Source: Salminus brasiliensis
Lineage: Eukaryota > Chordata > Actinopteri > Characiformes > Bryconidae
Assembly (NCBI RefSeq): GCF_030463535.1
Contig: NC_132891.1
Location: forward strand, 10,067,449-10,131,448
Length of the DNA: 64,000 bases
Reading direction: 5' to 3'
The notes under the pieces are model-generated. The model was given only the letters and a program-made list of their open reading frames with translations. It searched no databases and had not been told where the DNA came from. The number at the start of each line of letters is the position of its first letter. The first letter of the stretch is position 1. A program made the position numbers and the translations under genes. Of the stretch, positions 28,692 through 41,900 are shown piece by piece.

Positions 28692-30273
28692 GTTCAGACC
28701 GTGCTCAAGTTCACTGCCGTGTTTAGGAGCCTGTGTGCGATTTCTTTCATGTTGTTCTTTGATTATTGGTAGCTAAATGTGTCCGCTAAAACACGCCGAT
28801 CAGCAAAAAGCCTTTCAGGGTTCAGAGTATTACTGAGCACAGGTGTGTTTACATGTCCAAATAGCCATTTAATAGTTTTAATAGTATTTCATCATTTGTG
28901 AACTGCTAGGTTATCGCTGTCGTGTCGTTTGCAATTTTCAGCTTGGGCTCCCTTTGCTGTGATCAATGGGGTGATTAGATATAGAAACTGGAAATGCTGT
29001 ATTAAAGCATATGCTGTATTTTATTTAACACTTGCATTTGAAATAGCTATACAGTAAAAACGTCGTTTTACTATATATTATACACAAAATGTTAACATCA
29101 AATGATGTTTTATAGAAATCTATTCTTGTTGGTTTACTATTTGTGATTTATCTTGTGCAAAGCATCTCTTAACTGCTTTTACAGGCAGCATGTATGCATT
29201 TTAAATACAATGGATATTAAAAGCAATTTTGTGCTCTACTGTGTTTTTTTTTTTTTTTTTGCAAAATACTCATGGCTGTTCAGCAGTCAGCTTTTCTAAA
29301 AAAAAAAAAAAAAAAAAAAGTCAAATTGTGATTAATCACATTCCAGCAAGCAAAGGCTGATACCTAATTTGTCTTAAGGTTGCATAATCAGTCAAATCGG
29401 TTGCATTCAAACCCATCCTGCAAATATATGAGAGTAGATAAGATAGATAAGATTCCCATTGGCTGCTCATTCTGCTTTTTTAAAGCCATTGCATGAGCTG
29501 ATTTGCGTAGGGATGTGGTGTAATTCAGGTGCCACAAAGAAGATACCCGTTATATGGAGGCTTTGTATTATAATCCACTGTGTTAGCCAGTAACGACAAT
29601 GTAGACCAATTAGTTGCTCCAGGACATGCTTCACATTCCCACTATTGATTTGCAAGAGCTGTCTAGATTTTATGAATCAAAAAGAAGTGCATTAAAAATG
29701 GTTATTTGTGTATTGATATTATTCACATATTTTAATATTATAAATCATAAATGGTTGCATGTGAAAATGGAGTATATAATTTCAAAACACATAACAGATA
29801 ATTATTTTCCAGTGCACTATATTTCCATACATATTAAAAATACACTAAATGTTTCATTGTATATATATATACATAAAATTATGTAAAAGGTATGTTGCAT
29901 CATTGTCCTGCAGGCACTGAGTGTCATGCTACCTTTTGAAGGGTTACAGTATGTCCTATTCCTATATATTTATATGCAGAGCTTTGAATACAGTGTTGGT
30001 TGCCACACACTGCTCTTTGTTAATACCGCCTACTTTTGCATCATAAGGTGGCTTTAAGGTGCAGAACATATAGTTAAACAGCAAAACCCGCAGGTTGGGC
30101 AACATCCCTACGCCTCAGAAGCGATATTATTATCAAATCTGTCCGGCAGGCGCCTGCAACCCCTTTTTCTCTCGTGGTTGCAAACAGTGCGCGTCCTCGT
30201 CCAAGAAAACCAGAGCGCGCTCCTCGACAGCAGTGCACAGGATCTCCCAGTTTCCGAGGGCGAGCTGCTCCAG

Positions 30274-30363
30274 TAGTGGTAGTGGTGGTAGTGGTGGTGG
30301 TGGTGGTGTTGAGTCGAGGAGGGAAGGCTCGGTGGTCAGCTTTCAACACATCTTCTTTAGCAA

Positions 30364-30404
<41 letters not shown>
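30274..30404. repeat. Microsatellites in the spen 5' leader: (GGT)n, then (CT)n(CA)n
   Basis: GGT/AGT repeats at about 30274-30310, followed by CT then CA dinucleotides at about 30363-30404, 64 bp before the spen start codon. Confidence 0.9.
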
Positions 30405-30467
30405 TCAGTCGGATCGGATTTATCCTAATAAAATCATCTGTATGATCGGGAGACACATACGCGCAGT

Positions 30468-32210
30468 ATGGTCCGGGAAACCAGACACTTATGGGTGGGG
30501 AATTTACCTGAAAATGTACGAGAAGAGAAAATTATCGAGCACTTCAAACGGTGAGTGGATTTTCTTTATTTTTTATAATTTTTTTTTTTATTTTAATTTC
30601 TGCACTGTAGCGTTACTATACGAGCTCCAGCCCAGCCGTAGGGTAATACTAAAAAATACAGCAGCTACCAGCTGCAAACCCGCTCAGTGCCTGCATTTTG
30701 TTATGCAACTCAAGCTACATACTACTAACATTAGGCTCCGCTTAGGAAGCTCGCAATATGAACTTTTGCTGTCTGTCTGTCTGTGGCAAGCTTTTAGGGG
30801 ATCGTCTATCGGCTACAAGCTAATTAGCATGCTGAGCTCATGACTGAAATAAACACGTTTTCAGGCAGGCAGCGTTCATGTCAGCAGCGTTAGCAAAATC
30901 GCCATGTCTAATATGAGCAGCCAGCCAGGCTGCATAGAAACCAGCAACACGGGCTAAAAACACAGTCCGCTTAGCCGCCAAGCTAACCAGCCAGTCTGCC
31001 TCTGTTTCTCCAGCCTACATAAACGTGTAATAACAAGACCGTGGCCGCCGCTCTTCAGATTTAGCTGTTATTCGGCTGCCATATGTCAAATCTCATATGT
31101 CAAAGCAGGCAAGTTAGCAACGGCCGCCTAATGCAGCAGTAATAACAGGCATGATTAGCCAGCAGGCTAGCCTAGCTCTCATGCTTCAGCTGTGAGGCAG
31201 CATGGAGACAGTTTACGTGGGTTAGCCAGTTACAACGGGGTCACTGCGATGTGGCTGAAAGGTTTAATGTTTGGTAGCTAGTCCTTCAGTCATAACCTAG
31301 AAAATCTAGTCGATCTGTCTATCTAGCTAAATAAAGCACCCAGTGCTGCAAGTCTCTGGATAACTAGTCTAACGTTACTTGCAGCGCTTGAAGTGCTGTG
31401 GGGCTGTAAACTCTGTGGCTTGTGGATGTAAAGCCATCAAAATGCACACCGTTTCTTAAAGTGAGGTTAATTGCAGTGTTCAATCAAACACAAAGCCTAT
31501 AGTGTATATATAATGTAGCTACCAAACATAGCAGGTGTATGACATAGCTAGCTATATGTGCATGTTAAAATAGTGGGATCCTTGACAGCTGTTAGGTTAG
31601 ATTTCCAGTAATTTACCACACACCCCAGTTTTCTAGGTTTTCTGGTCATTTGCTGCTCTAATAGAAATGCAGTCGATATTTTGGATGGCGTTAGATATTT
31701 ATATTTGCTATAATAGATTTTAACTCCACTGCAAAACCCCATAAGCGAACGTGCCTTGGACGAGCGATTGCATTGGGTGTAAGGGGTGAAAACTGTAAAT
31801 GAGTGTAAATGTTTTTGGGTGAACTGATCCTTTAAGGAATCCTTTAAGGAATAGCTAGTAGTTTGCAGAAAGGCGGACGTGTCAAACGTAAGTAAAGATA
31901 AACATATCCACTATGCCGAAACTGACTAAGATGTCTCATTTCACAGAAATGAACAAAATACTGTGAGACGAGGATCCTACAAGACGCACAGAGCAACCCC
32001 GTTATCAACACAGCGTGATTTCTGATGATTTACCAACCAAAAAAGTTGCACAGATAAATTTGAACATTTGAAAAAAGTTAGGGATTGTAAGTATCCAGGC
32101 ATCCCTTTATCCCAAATTCAGCTATTTTAAGGTACTTCTATTGCTGACACAGCACACACAACGTCTATAGTCTCCGTAATAAGCAGTACCAATGAATGTG
32201 GATGCTCTGG

Positions 32211-32262
<52 letters not shown>

Positions 32263-35200
32263 ACTGTAAGGTCACCATACCCAAGCCATACTCGCACACA
32301 TTAAGCCCCCCAGCATTGGGCTGTGGGACAGTGGAACTGGTGTGCCCTGGTCTGGTGTGATGGAGCACGATCATGCACCATCAGTACCTGACCTCATCAT
32401 GCTCTGGTGGCTGAATGCATTCAAATCCGGAAGCGAAAGGGATACCCTTATGCAAATTTTACAATCACAGTTTGAACGTCTGCTGGTTCCTCGATCTCAC
32501 TCCGACACTTTCAGAGGTTTTGTGCTCATTACACCAGATCGGCTGTTTTCTATTTCCCCACTGGCTTTGGTTGCCAACCAGTGCTCCACAAAAATGTGTT
32601 CGTTCATAAATAATGAAAAGCAAGCAATGAATTAATCTCATGAACATGAGACAGCTGAAATAGCCATATCATCCAGTTTCCTGTTTTGTGGTTCTTCAAT
32701 TGATGATCAGTGTGTAAGATCTACTGTTCTACATGTCTGGATGTCATTCCACTTTCAGTCATTGTGCCCCCTCTCCGAGACAGCTTTTCCCAGCTCGCCG
32801 TTTTAACAAGCTTTAAATGCTTGTAATTGTACACTATATGTGGACAAAAGTATTGAGACACCTGCACATTCATCGTTTCTTCTGAAATCAAACGTATTTA
32901 AAATGAGTTTATGTGTTTTTTGTTGAAGGAACTGTTTCCGATGTGCAGGAAAGGCTTTTTTCTTTGGAGCATTGTGGTGAGGATTTGATTGCGTTCAGCG
33001 ACAAGAGTGTTAGTGAGGTCAGAATGTTGGATAATCACCAACCCACCTCATCCCCAACATTGGTTCTCCATACCTTTAGCAGACAATGGCAGACAAGAGC
33101 ATGCAAAGTATTCAGCATATTTTCCATAGAACTTTTTTTTTATTTGAATAATTGATGTTGGAGCTGACTTGAATATTGCAGTCCTCTGTGCAGCACTGCA
33201 GAGACCAGCATTACAATAAGCATTAATAAACAATATTCAGTGCAGGCCTACTTTTCATTCAGTGGTTTATTCCTCTTTCACCCCGTATTGCCTTAGAAAC
33301 TCAGCCCAGTACAGTACAACTTCACAGTCTCTCAGAGTTATTATTATTATTATTATTATTATGTTAAATATGAAAACAACCTTCTTCAGTATTTTATAAT
33401 AAATGGTACTAAGATCTACGGAGTGTGTGTACAAAATTTTACATACTCACTTAGAGGTGCCAAACCGATACCCAGTACAGTAGCTGGATCTACCAGTTAT
33501 TACAACACACAAACAGCTCTATATCTGTGAAACTGTTCCTCAACTAACCATGTGTCTGTCACTTTTGCATGGCAGGAAGAGACTCTAACAAGAAGTCCAA
33601 ATGAGGAGGTTACCTAAACAATAAACGTACTGTGTGTTTGGGTTGACGTTAGGTCTCTCCACATGTTTTACATCTCATTCCATGAAAGCATCGGACAGTT
33701 TATCAGGACAGACATCCAGTGCGTTTCATAAAACACTGTTGCATGTAATGAAACTCTGTTGCAATTCAATAAAACTCAACAGTTTTGATGTTTTCCTCTA
33801 AAATATAAAATGCATGGGGCCAGGATTGTCTCTGACATTACTCATCCTTAGTCTCATTGGGGTTTATTTATTGATAAACCTTACCTATCTGGTATCACTT
33901 AGAAACATGGAGGAATTGATGGAGAATTTTTTTTCTGAATGGTTGGATTGTCTGAAAGGCCCTGATTTGTATACACTATACTGTTGTGAAATTGCAGTCC
34001 CTAGGGTGCCAAACAGGTTATTTTGCCCCCTCAATCTGATCCGAGTCTGAATATAAGTAGAATCTGATCCGATCTTGTGTTTGTATCAATAACACAGCCC
34101 CACAGTTTAGGTACGACCTGTTCATTAATACTGAAATAAAATCACTTTATTCTTTGTAACAGTTTCTATAATCTAAACAGGATTGGGATTAAAGTAGCCG
34201 ATACCCGATCCATTAAAATATGCCTGGATCGGCCCCAGTCGGGACAGTCCTAGCAGTCACAGTTATGCAGTTGGTGAAACACAACCGATCGTGCCACGTT
34301 TAATGCGGTACCTAATCTGTGCTGAGGATGATGCCATTTCTCCTTCTCTTTGAACAGATATGGACGTGTGGAGAGTGTTAAGGTCCTTCCGAAGCGCGGA
34401 TCAGAGGGTGGCGTCGCAGCCTTTGTGGACTTTGTGGACATTAAGAGTGCTCAGAAGGCTCACAATTCCATCAACAAGATGGGGGACAGGGACCTGCGTA
34501 CCGATTACAATGAGCCAGGGACTATCCCGACGGCTGCTCGAGGCCTGGACGATAGCCTGTCCATAGCCACTCGCGCACGGGATGTTTCGGGGTTCACGAG
34601 GGGGGCAGGGGCCCCTGTGTATGGGACCCCTGCATCGCTCCACAGCAGAGAGGGACGCTATGAACGCAGACTAGACGGGTAAGTGGACATAGTTTCTCTG
34701 AAGGCTAGGGGACCATTTGTTTCTTGTAACTCATCTCTCCCTTCCGAGCATTATTTCCATTAATATTAATGACAAGGCAGGGCAAGGGAATAAAACTAGT
34801 AAATCCAGAGAGAACATGTACACACACACACACACATATATTTATATATGTATATATTCAGGATTCAGCTGAGGACAACTGTGGAGCTCTACCGCTCATA
34901 GATCGATGTAGGCAGCTTTTAGATTAAAGCATGTTAAACATGCTTCTCACTAACTCACACTAAGTATGTAGTGTTCAGTGTACCTCTGAAAAAGGATTCT
35001 CTCCAAATCATAAGCCTCTCAGTTGGATTTCACAGTGAAGAGAAGGTTTTGGATATCGTAATATCCTGGGATTTCTGGAAGCGAGGGGAGAGTCCACTCT
35101 GGGTTGCCTGGGATTGCCCTGATCTGGAGTACAGTACCGCCCATGGTGGATTAATGTCTTACTATATTTTTTTTTTACTATAACGCGATTATTGTGGTAT

Positions 35201-38200
35201 TCAGTTATGTCATATTAATTGGTAATTGGATTAAAGAAAACAAACAGACAAACAAACAAAAAAAGAAAATGGGTGGTTCATGTGCGATTCCTTTTCTCTG
35301 GATTCTCTGGATGGTACTCACTGGATGGTTATTCGAATTGGATTAATGCTGACAAACGCAAGGATATTCTGTCGCTGCAGAGGTATTGTTTTTTTTTCCT
35401 TTCTCCTTTGGAATCGTGTGTGGTGTTAGGGTTCTGCCATTAATTACTTGGGAGACTTCTGCCATTGATCATCATGGCAGAAACTGACAGAAACAGTGAG
35501 CAAACCTCTTTATTTATTCATTATTTATTTTTAGACCATTTTCATTTGCTTTCTGCTTTGTTATTTTTGGCTGACATTCTCCAAAGAGTGTTGGAATTAA
35601 AGAGAGAATGGAGAGAATGGTCCAAACAGCAGAAGATGGAAAATAACACATTTTTGGATCACCAAGCCAAAGTGAAGGTGGAGGTATGGTTTTGCACTGG
35701 GGCTGAAGATAACTGTTTTCGCCATGGATTTCAGACATGACACTGGAATACTGTGGATCTCACTCTGGATCTAGAGAGCTACAAAAGACCATGGATACAG
35801 TACTCACAGGACCAGAAATCCAGCCAAATAGGATGCTTTCCTGTGTCGCCTAATGAACTGGTCCTACTGGCAGTGGATTATACTTACGCATATACGAAAG
35901 CTACAAGTGGGAAATTACCTTGGGATTAGTAAACCCCACTGACATCTTTTCAAGGAGGACTTGGATTACTGCACTTTTTTATGACACTGATTAGGTCTTC
36001 TTTCGTACATCAGCTCTCACAGGATTTGGGGAGAGTGGAACGCTGTTTCGCGCTGGCGGATGTACGTATGGGAGAGAAAGTCAGCACGAGAACTTTTGTG
36101 TTTTTTACAGTTACTATATTTTGGACTTGGACATCTTGAGTTAAAGACTTGCTCTGCTGGATTGCGGGAGTGAAAATAAAAAACAGAGACACTTGGTGAA
36201 AAAAACAGAGACTCTAGTTTTCGACGGTCAAAAGTGCTGAAGAAAAAATTTGCAAGCTAGTATTTTTTTCAGTGTCAAAGCAGACTCAAAGTGGATTTAT
36301 GATTTTTGGGACTTTCTCTGGACTTAACCTGGACATAAAGTACCTCATACTCTTTTTTTGCCTCTGTGTCCTTTTTCTATTCCTGACTTCGTTGTTGGAG
36401 TATTTCTGGATTAGCTTTTAAACCAGCCCCAAGAAATGGATTACTCCTTCCGTTTTTTCCCTCCATTTTCAGAAACATTCTACATTTTTAACTTTTTTTT
36501 TTTGCTCACAAAGTTCTGTCTCCCTAAATTATATTTGGAATTGTAGGTCGGGTTTCAGCTGTCTGAAAAGGTTGGTATGTTCTGCCCTGTGTATATTAGC
36601 TGTTCTCTAACCCCCTAGTTTGATCCCCCTGTCTTTCTTTCCATCTCCCACTAACGATTGATTGTAGCTGTTAAAACAGGCTGTTTTGATAGCTATTGGC
36701 AACTCACTTTGCTGTCCCCTTTCCTTACTCTCACACTGTCACACTCCCTGGCTCTTTGCCTTTCTGCTCTCCCCTTCACAAAACTTCGGATACATGTAAG
36801 CTAAGAAAGGAAATATGAAAATGCAAAACTTGTTAAACAGTTATTACACAATAACCATATGCATATGAATGGAGAAGAGGGCAAACGAGCTGTGGAGTGT
36901 TAATTGATGCAATGCGTCACCGTTGTTTGTGGGTTTGTGTTTTTGTTTTTTGTTTTTTTTTTTTATTATAAGCGTGGACTTTGTGCCCCAAGGGCCGCTC
37001 ACAGTCAAGTTACACAGTGAGGTCAAATGTCACATCCAAATCAATTAAATTGAGGCGTATTAAAACTTCAAAAAATGTACTAGCTTTAATTAAATAATTA
37101 AATAAATAACTCTGAACAGTTAAAACTAAAAAAGGCTACGAAGCTCAAACAGCAGTCACCAAGATTATGCAAAGCAGCTTTATACAAACTGCATGATAGA
37201 TGAAACGTACTGTTGTGTTTCATTTGAAAAGATCATATCTGCACCTGTTTTTAACACTTCAACATAATTGAGAGCATGTCTTCAGCATGCATTCTTAGGC
37301 TTATTGCAACGTGTCCATAGTGTAGTTTTCCATTGCTTAATAGTATAACATAAGAGGGCTGTTAGTGTTTTTCATTTTAACTAAGTTGGGAGTAGGTTGT
37401 TAAACTTTAAATGAATCTAACTGAATTATCTTTGCATGCAAAAATTGTTTTCTCCTAAAAATAAGATTATTTAGGTCTAAATATCTTTTGCACAAATAAC
37501 TTAAAAATAAAATGAATAATTTTAAATGCAGTTATTTTTTAAAATATGCAACAAGACTAGGTAAAGTTCTTACTAACAGGTGGAAACTTAAATAAATTGC
37601 AAAAAGGAATAGTTGGAGAAATGTAAATAGAAATAAATACATTGTCATTCAAAAGTCTGAATCACTTTTTATGTTAAGAACAATTTATTCAGTAATAACA
37701 TAGACAGCATATCATTGATATACTATAAGCTAGACACCATGAAGTATTGATGTACTGTTTCCAGTCTACTTTAAGATTCATCATTCTGAATACTAAAAGT
37801 TCTTAATTTTTCCTACAAATCAGTCAAAATCTATAAAGTTATGAAGTAAAAGCATGATTTTAAAATCAAATGTTGGATACATACTTATTTCTAAAAGTGT
37901 AGTAGTGTCTAAAACTGTAGTTCTAAAACAGTTTACAGTAAACCAAATGAATTCCTTTTGGAGACGGAAAGGAAGGAAAAGAATATCTAATGTGTTGATT
38001 ATGATATTACATTAACTTACCAGCTAAATTAAAAAGTTGCAGTGCTTTGTGTCTTTCTCTTTTTTAATTATCTTACATTATTAATTATCTTAATTATATT
38101 ATCTTATTTAACTCCAAAAAACTGCATAGCACAGAACAAGGTAATTTTATCAAAGTTTCTGAACAACAGTTGAACTAGAAAACATTGTGTTGGATTTAAA

Positions 38201-38906
38201 ACTGCATTAAATTTAATGAATAGGTGATATGTATCAAACAGTCTAAATAGTTTTTAGACATACACTAAAACACTGTTACAATGTGTCTATAACTGATTTT
38301 AGTTATAGAAAATAAGCACAAGCAGCAACAAATGTTCTTGTAGTCTGGGAAATATAGTTTATTATATTCCAGCAAAAAAGAATAATACTAATGAGTAAAT
38401 GGATAAATGTGACAAACTAGTGAAAATATGGAATTAAGGTATTTTTACAATCCTTTGAAAAACAGAATTCCCACCATTTCCCACTAATTAATTCTGTCTG
38501 TTCAACAATTCTCAAACCCTCTAATAACTTCAGTAACTATGTGCAGCAAAATCTTACATTTAATGGGCCCGCCATGTGCTTGCCTGTGTTTTCATTATTT
38601 GTTTTCAGTGTTATATCTTGTAGTTACAATAGGACTAATTAACTAATTGATTTTGAACTTAATTTACTGTCTCGGTCACCTCATACTAATTACTGTAATA
38701 CGTTTTAGAACTGTCAGTCCTAACAGGATTTCAATAGCACTGTACTATGGGCTGTTTTCTCAGGTATCCTCTTTGGTGGAAGATTATAAAAAAAACCTTC
38801 ATCATAAGTTATCAGATCAAAGTAGTGTAACATAATATTAGCTATAATAAACATATTTGCAAACAAAGGTAAAATTACATGATTGATATTTACATGGACA
38901 TAAACA

Positions 38907-38942
<36 letters not shown>

Positions 38943-41900
38943 CTTTAGAGTTCAATATATATGCAAACAAAGGTAAAATTACATGATTGATATTTACATG
39001 GACATAAACAGTGCATATATATTGAACTCTAAAGTAATATCCTTAGAAGGTTTGGTGTAACTTGGAATGTGACCCTCCACAGAATGCATGACCTTCGTTA
39101 TGCATAGCTGATATCTCATTTTATTTTCATCAGTCGTATGAAAATTGGCTGCAGATTAAAAAAACTGTTTAGTTAGTTAAACCATCTTTGTAAGCCCAAT
39201 TTTGTGTTATAGCTCCAATAAAAACGCTGTAATTTCTAATTTGCAGCCTGTGTTTTAAATTATTCACGTCTGTAACGCATGTCACCTGACTCTCATAGAG
39301 ACCCACATAGCAAAATAACTCTCCTCTCATTCTCTCCATGTCCCCTTTCCATCCTCCATCCTTCTCCGTCTCTCCTAGGGCTTCGGAAAGTCGGGAACGT
39401 GCTTACGATCACAGTGCCTATGGACACCATGAGCGTGGCAGCAGCAGTAGTTTTGAACGGCAGCGTCACTATGACACGGACTATTATCGTGACCCGCGGG
39501 ACCGGGCCCTCAGCGGAGGCGGTGGAAGCGCTAGCTCTTCTAGTGCCAGTGCTGGAGGCACTTCTTTAGTGGTCGCTGGAGGGGTTGGAGGGACAGGTAC
39601 CAGCAGCAGTGCTGCTGGAGGAAGCAGTGGTAGCACTGCTGGAGTTGGAGGTGGAGGATCCGCATCAGGTGGAGTCAGCTTTTACGGATCCCGGAGTCGG
39701 AGTCCCAGTCGCTTTGAGACTACAGACACTCGATATGAGGCTCGCGCACGGGAAGCTTTTACACTGGCCAGCGTGGTGCACCGGGATCTGTACCGCGAGG
39801 AGAGAGGCAGACGAGGAGACAGGACTTACCGCCACAGTCGGAGCCGCTCTCCGCACTCCTCGCAGTCACACAACGTTTCCCCGCAGAGGTTGGCAAGCCA
39901 AGCTGCAAGACCCCCACATTCCCCCAGCGGCTCTGGCTCTCGGAGTCGCTCCTCCAGCTCAGACTCAGTCAGCAGCACCAGCAGCAGCAGTAGTGGCAGG
40001 TCAGTGGCTGGTCATTCAGAATATTTAATTGTCTGTCTGGTTAACTCTGGTTTGAGGTTTATGTATTAAGGCTGTCCTGATTGCTCAGTTCATATTTGAT
40101 GAATCAGCAATAGGCATTTGGCAGTTTACAACGTTTTGAAAGTTAAATATTGCAATTTGGCAAACAATTAAAGTAACAGCTTCAAAATCATTTTGATGCT
40201 CCACTGATCGGTAAAGGGGAGAACAGCATCTTTGACATTGCTACTTTGGGCTCTGAGTACGCTACTAACTCCATTATATAATTTTGGTGAAGCGAGCAGG
40301 ACAGCGCTCACGAGAACTTTGTAACACTGTGTTACTCGAGTCATATTTGTATAAAATCTTGTAATATGTTTCTTTCACTTTCAAGGACGGTTCAATATCT
40401 CTCAGCTTGTCCAGAAATGTATGTGAGTGTGTCTAACATGAGGGGTGTCTCAAAGCGCAGATTCCACTTCCTGATTGTTGAAGGACCTCAGGAGCTAGAA
40501 ATACCAATTCAGAATAGATTTTTTTACCTTATTAGTTCATGTCCTTGATCATATTAAACCCAATTCATTGGGTCACGGCCTTCAAAATGCAAAATTCTTG
40601 TTTTTCTATAATCTTTCTATAACATTACCCTGCTAGTAAACATTTCTGATGTTTGGCTGATGTAGATGATTTTTCTATGTCTACACTAACCAGTAATATT
40701 AACCAGTAATATCACAGCATGTTTACTTCCCCCTCGTATCTCCCCCTTCGATCATCGAGTGAAAACACCAGTCGTTATGTCTGTCGCAGCTGCTCGCACA
40801 GGCTCAGATAAATACAGCCCAACGTCCTGGAACAAAAGCTCTCTTCTCCTCTGCCTCCTACTCCATCAGCATTTCATCCCCCTCGTCCAGCGCGGGTGCC
40901 GTTATGTTGTAGCAAGAGACTCTACAACAGACGTTCTGTTAATTTAGCAGTAAAAATATCAGTATTTCTCTGTGTCCAGCAAACAAATACTACAACAGTC
41001 CAGCAAACCAGAGAGACATTTTTTTTTAGGTAAGGCCAAACAATAGACGTACTCCAGGCTAAGACAGTTGCTAATGGTGATTCACCACTGACACTGCAAT
41101 TTAAGGCTAGACTTAATCTATGTCCAGGAAACCTGCCCTTAATGATCAGACAAAGACATCAGGGTGTTTTTGATTTCTTGCCCTGGTACTGTTTACTAGG
41201 ACACTGTGCACTGTGAAACTGAACTTCGTATCAGTACCAGAACTCCTGGTATTGTGACAATCCTACTCTCTTGTGATAAGAAACAGAGCCTCATTACACA
41301 CTTGTTTTTTTGTACTATACAGTACTGTTTTATTTGTATACAATATTTGTTACATAGTGACATATTACTTTTGTTATTTTCAGTGTTTTTTTCTTAGTTT
41401 GATATTTTTTAAAAATGACTACTCTAATCTACTCTAATCTAAATAGGAGGCAGATTCCTGTATTACAAATATAATTATTACTGCCACCACAGCCCTAATA
41501 TTTATTTGTTTCTGTTGATACAATTATGGTTGGTGTAGGGTGGAACTGAGTGTTTGGACTGCCTTGGATTTACTTAATTCCCAATATTTAATTTAAATTT
41601 TTTCCCAAACCAAATATGATTCAATATTTGTTTATTTCAATAGATTTGATATGGGAATAAACGTGAATGAAATATTGAGAATAATGGGAATTAAAAATAA
41701 AAAATATTTAAAAAAACAGCACAATACTACAGCTCCTAGAAAAACACAAAAGATAGTCCACAAGGAGCCAACATAGATTTGGATATTGTACATACACTAT
41801 GTCCAAATGTTTGTGGACACCCCTTATAAAAAATGCATTCAGAATAAAATTCAGTATAAACCCCGCCAGCCCCCCCATGATCAGGAATTCTGTTGCTCCA

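Larger units (their letters stand above)
27264..30467. other. Intergenic / spen upstream region
   Basis: About 3.2 kb without a supported coding exon. The 27480-28800 part is more G/C-rich, with YY1- and NRF1-like motifs (separate entries). The 28850-30060 part is A/T-rich with poly-T (29246), poly-A (29300) and a short TA tract. From about 30060 the sequence becomes G/C-rich again and probably forms the spen proximal promoter and 5' UTR. Confidence 0.6.
30551..34357 (+). other. spen: spen intron 1
   Basis: 3.8 kb. It holds a CA microsatellite (32214-32260), a MITE fragment (32833-33066) preceded by a piece of another repeat, and a TTA microsatellite near 33340. The first kilobase has fish-type gctagc/gttagc words. 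No exon supported. Confidence 0.7.
34679..39378 (+). other. spen: spen intron 2
   Basis: 4.7 kb. Its first third (34990-36550) is free of recognisable repeats and rich in TGGA. The middle (37000-38850) is very A/T-rich and featureless. The composite repeat 38859-39038 lies near the 3' end. No coding exon is supported; the short ORFs do not resemble SPEN. Confidence 0.7.

Noticed and set aside
28300-28776. 158-codon open frame upstream of spen
   Set aside because: It opens with TTG, not ATG, shows no domain, is cysteine/arginine-rich because of G/C content and overlaps the NRF1-like promoter motifs. No splice sites or known homology support it.
39279-40028. Two long open frames overlapping spen exon 3
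   Set aside because: They are alternate frames over the Gly/Ser codon repeats. Only the frame that joins exons 2 and 4 matches SPEN.
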